Source of the DNA: an uncultured Actinomyces sp.
GTDB taxonomy: Bacteria; Actinomycetota; Actinomycetes; Actinomycetales; Actinomycetaceae
Assembly (NCBI GenBank): GCA_938028585.1
Contig: CALIZH010000072.1
Coordinates: 1-34,208, forward strand
Length of the DNA: 34,208 nucleotides
Direction: 5' to 3'
Positions 33,330-34,208 of the stretch are shown here, in pieces (the stretch's first letter is position 1; each line of letters opens with the position of its first letter). The notes under the pieces are model-generated. The model was not told where the DNA came from. It worked only from the letters and a program-made list of their open reading frames with translations, and ran no database searches. Position numbers and translations under genes: made by a program.

Positions 33330-34208
33330 GGGTTCTTGCGGCTCTATCGGGTGGAGTGGACTCTGCAGTCGCGGCAGCGAAGGCTGTAGAGGCCGGACAC
33401 GAGGTCGTTGGAGTGCATATGGCCCTATCGTCTCAACCCCAAGAATGCCGTTTGGGTTCGCGCGGCTGCTGTTCGGTTGAAGATGCTGCTGATGCTGCTC
33501 GTGCTGCCGAAATCATGGGTATTCCATTTTATGTATGGGATCTTGCGGAAGAATTTGAGCAAACGGTCATCACTGACTTCGTTGAGCAGTACAAGGCGGG
33601 GCACACCCCGAATCCCTGTGTTCGTTGCAACGAATTCGTCAAGTTTAGGGAGCTTGCCCAGCGTGCTCGAGCACTGGGATTTGACGCGGTTTGTACCGGC
33701 CACTACGCGCGTATTGTTCAGACAGATTCGGGTCCGCAGCTCCATCGAGGACGTGACGAGGCAAAAGATCAGTCCTATGTGCTTGCAATTATGGGACCCG
33801 AAGAACTTCCACGTGTGATTTTCCCTTTGGGAGATGCTCCATCGAAAGCATGGGTGCGTTCCGAAGCGGAAAGAATGGGGCTCGGAGTGTCAAATAAGCC
33901 GGATTCTTACGATATCTGCTTCATTCCTGATGGAGATACGCAGGGCTTCCTACGTTCACACCTGGGGAGCAACCCTGGCGACATTGTTGATACTGAGGGC
34001 CACGTTGTGGGTCGTCACGATGGCTACTGGAATTTCACGGTTGGTCAGCGACGAGGATTGAACTTGGGCAACCCAGCTGCCGACGGGCGGCCTCGTTATG
34101 TCGTTGAGACGAAGCCTCAGCTCAACCAGGTTGTCGTTGGTGCTTCTGAATTGCTCTCTGTCGACCATATTGATTGTTCTGAACTTGTGTGGCTCGCACC
34201 TGATGATT
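33326..34208 (+). CDS. mnmA: tRNA-uridine 2-sulfurtransferase, 3' end outside window
   Basis: At least 294 residues are inside the window, and the frame is still open at the last base (full family length is about 360-380). The enzyme adenylates and thiolates U34 of tRNA-Lys, -Glu and -Gln. The PP-loop SGGVDS is at 8-13. The nucleophile Cys101 and the neighbouring Cys98 are in NPCVRCNEFVKF, and the second catalytic Cys197 is in DSYDICFIP. CTGHYARI and FTVGQRRGLNLG also match. The ATG overlaps the nifS-like stop (ATGA), which links it to its sulfur donor. Three further Cys (41, 48, 49) near the N-terminus are not part of the classic site. Confidence 0.96.
   Translation, partial: MRVLAALSGGVDSAVAAAKAVEAGHEVVGVHMALSSQPQECRLGSRGCCSVEDAADAARAAEIMGIPFYVWDLAEEFEQTVITDFVEQYKAGHTPNPCVRCNEFVKFRELAQRARALGFDAVCTGHYARIVQTDSGPQLHRGRDEAKDQSYVLAIMGPEELPRVIFPLGDAPSKAWVRSEAERMGLGVSNKPDSYDICFIPDGDTQGFLRSHLGSNPGDIVDTEGHVVGRHDGYWNFTVGQRRGLNLGNPAADGRPRYVVETKPQLNQVVVGASELLSVDHIDCSELVWLAPDD

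Noticed and set aside
1..34208. Insertion sequences, prophage, CRISPR, tRNA or rRNA genes
   Set aside because: No transposase, integrase, phage protein, regular spaced repeat or tRNA cloverleaf was recognised; nearly every base is in a chromosomal housekeeping gene or a short gap.

Overview
The window reads as chromosomal core sequence from an actinobacterium, most likely a relative of Actinomyces/Schaalia/Arcanobacterium (Actinomycetaceae). Supporting points are base composition that looks to be in the mid-50s % GC by eye, many GTG and a few TTG starts, a NucS/EndoMS mismatch endonuclease, a GlgE maltosyltransferase, a DUF2550 gene directly after atpC, and TPM-domain proteins with Ser/Gly-rich tails. 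The order rpmE-prfA-prmC-tsaC-wecA-(atpI-like)-atpBEFHAGDC-DUF2550-nucS ... thioredoxin-like / glgB-glgE matches, from memory, the M. tuberculosis Rv1298-Rv1327c region, with local insertions and losses. The block etfB-etfA-nifS-mnmA is also a familiar actinobacterial order. The family-level placement is inference.

Layout, left to right. (1) 1-3443, plus strand: two tandem paralogous TPM-domain membrane proteins. The first enters from outside the window and is split by a single in-frame TAG at 613-615. (2) 3487-8163: an rpmE transcription unit with a structured leader and a strong hairpin behind it, then a tightly packed prfA-prmC-tsaC-wecA-atpI-like series. (3) 8228-15157: the complete F1Fo ATP synthase operon atpBEFHAGDC, ended by a hairpin. 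Its delta subunit is long with an internal repeat, and its epsilon subunit is short and lacks the C-terminal helices. (4) 15171-18962: DUF2550 gene, then nucS, an AlkZ-like (HTH_42) protein, nagA and a small Cys/His protein, the last four overlapping or abutting. (5) 19079-22378: a three-gene envelope/chaperone-like module: a two-TM protein with an acidic tail, a lipoprotein, and a thioredoxin-fold protein with SxxS in place of CxxC. (6) 22402-30225, minus strand: glycogen/alpha-glucan genes. They are split by a strong terminator into glgX-trpS and glgE-glgB. (7) 30331-34208, plus strand: etfB-etfA-nifS-mnmA, with mnmA running off the window.

How the genes fit together: prmC methylates the release factor encoded by the overlapping prfA. 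tsaC and mnmA serve tRNA modification, and nifS supplies sulfur for mnmA. wecA starts a lipid-linked envelope glycan. NucS and the AlkZ-like protein are both DNA-repair candidates. GlgE extends glucan from maltose-1-phosphate, GlgB branches it and GlgX debranches it.

No mobile element, CRISPR array, tRNA/rRNA gene or prophage was seen, and there is no gene-free stretch over 300 bases. I see no convincing entirely new multi-gene system. The most interesting items are the interrupted TPM paralog, the structured rpmE leader, the nucS/AlkZ-like coupling, the uncharacterised 19079-22378 module with its cysteine-less thioredoxin fold, and the terminator that forces a corrected glgE start.
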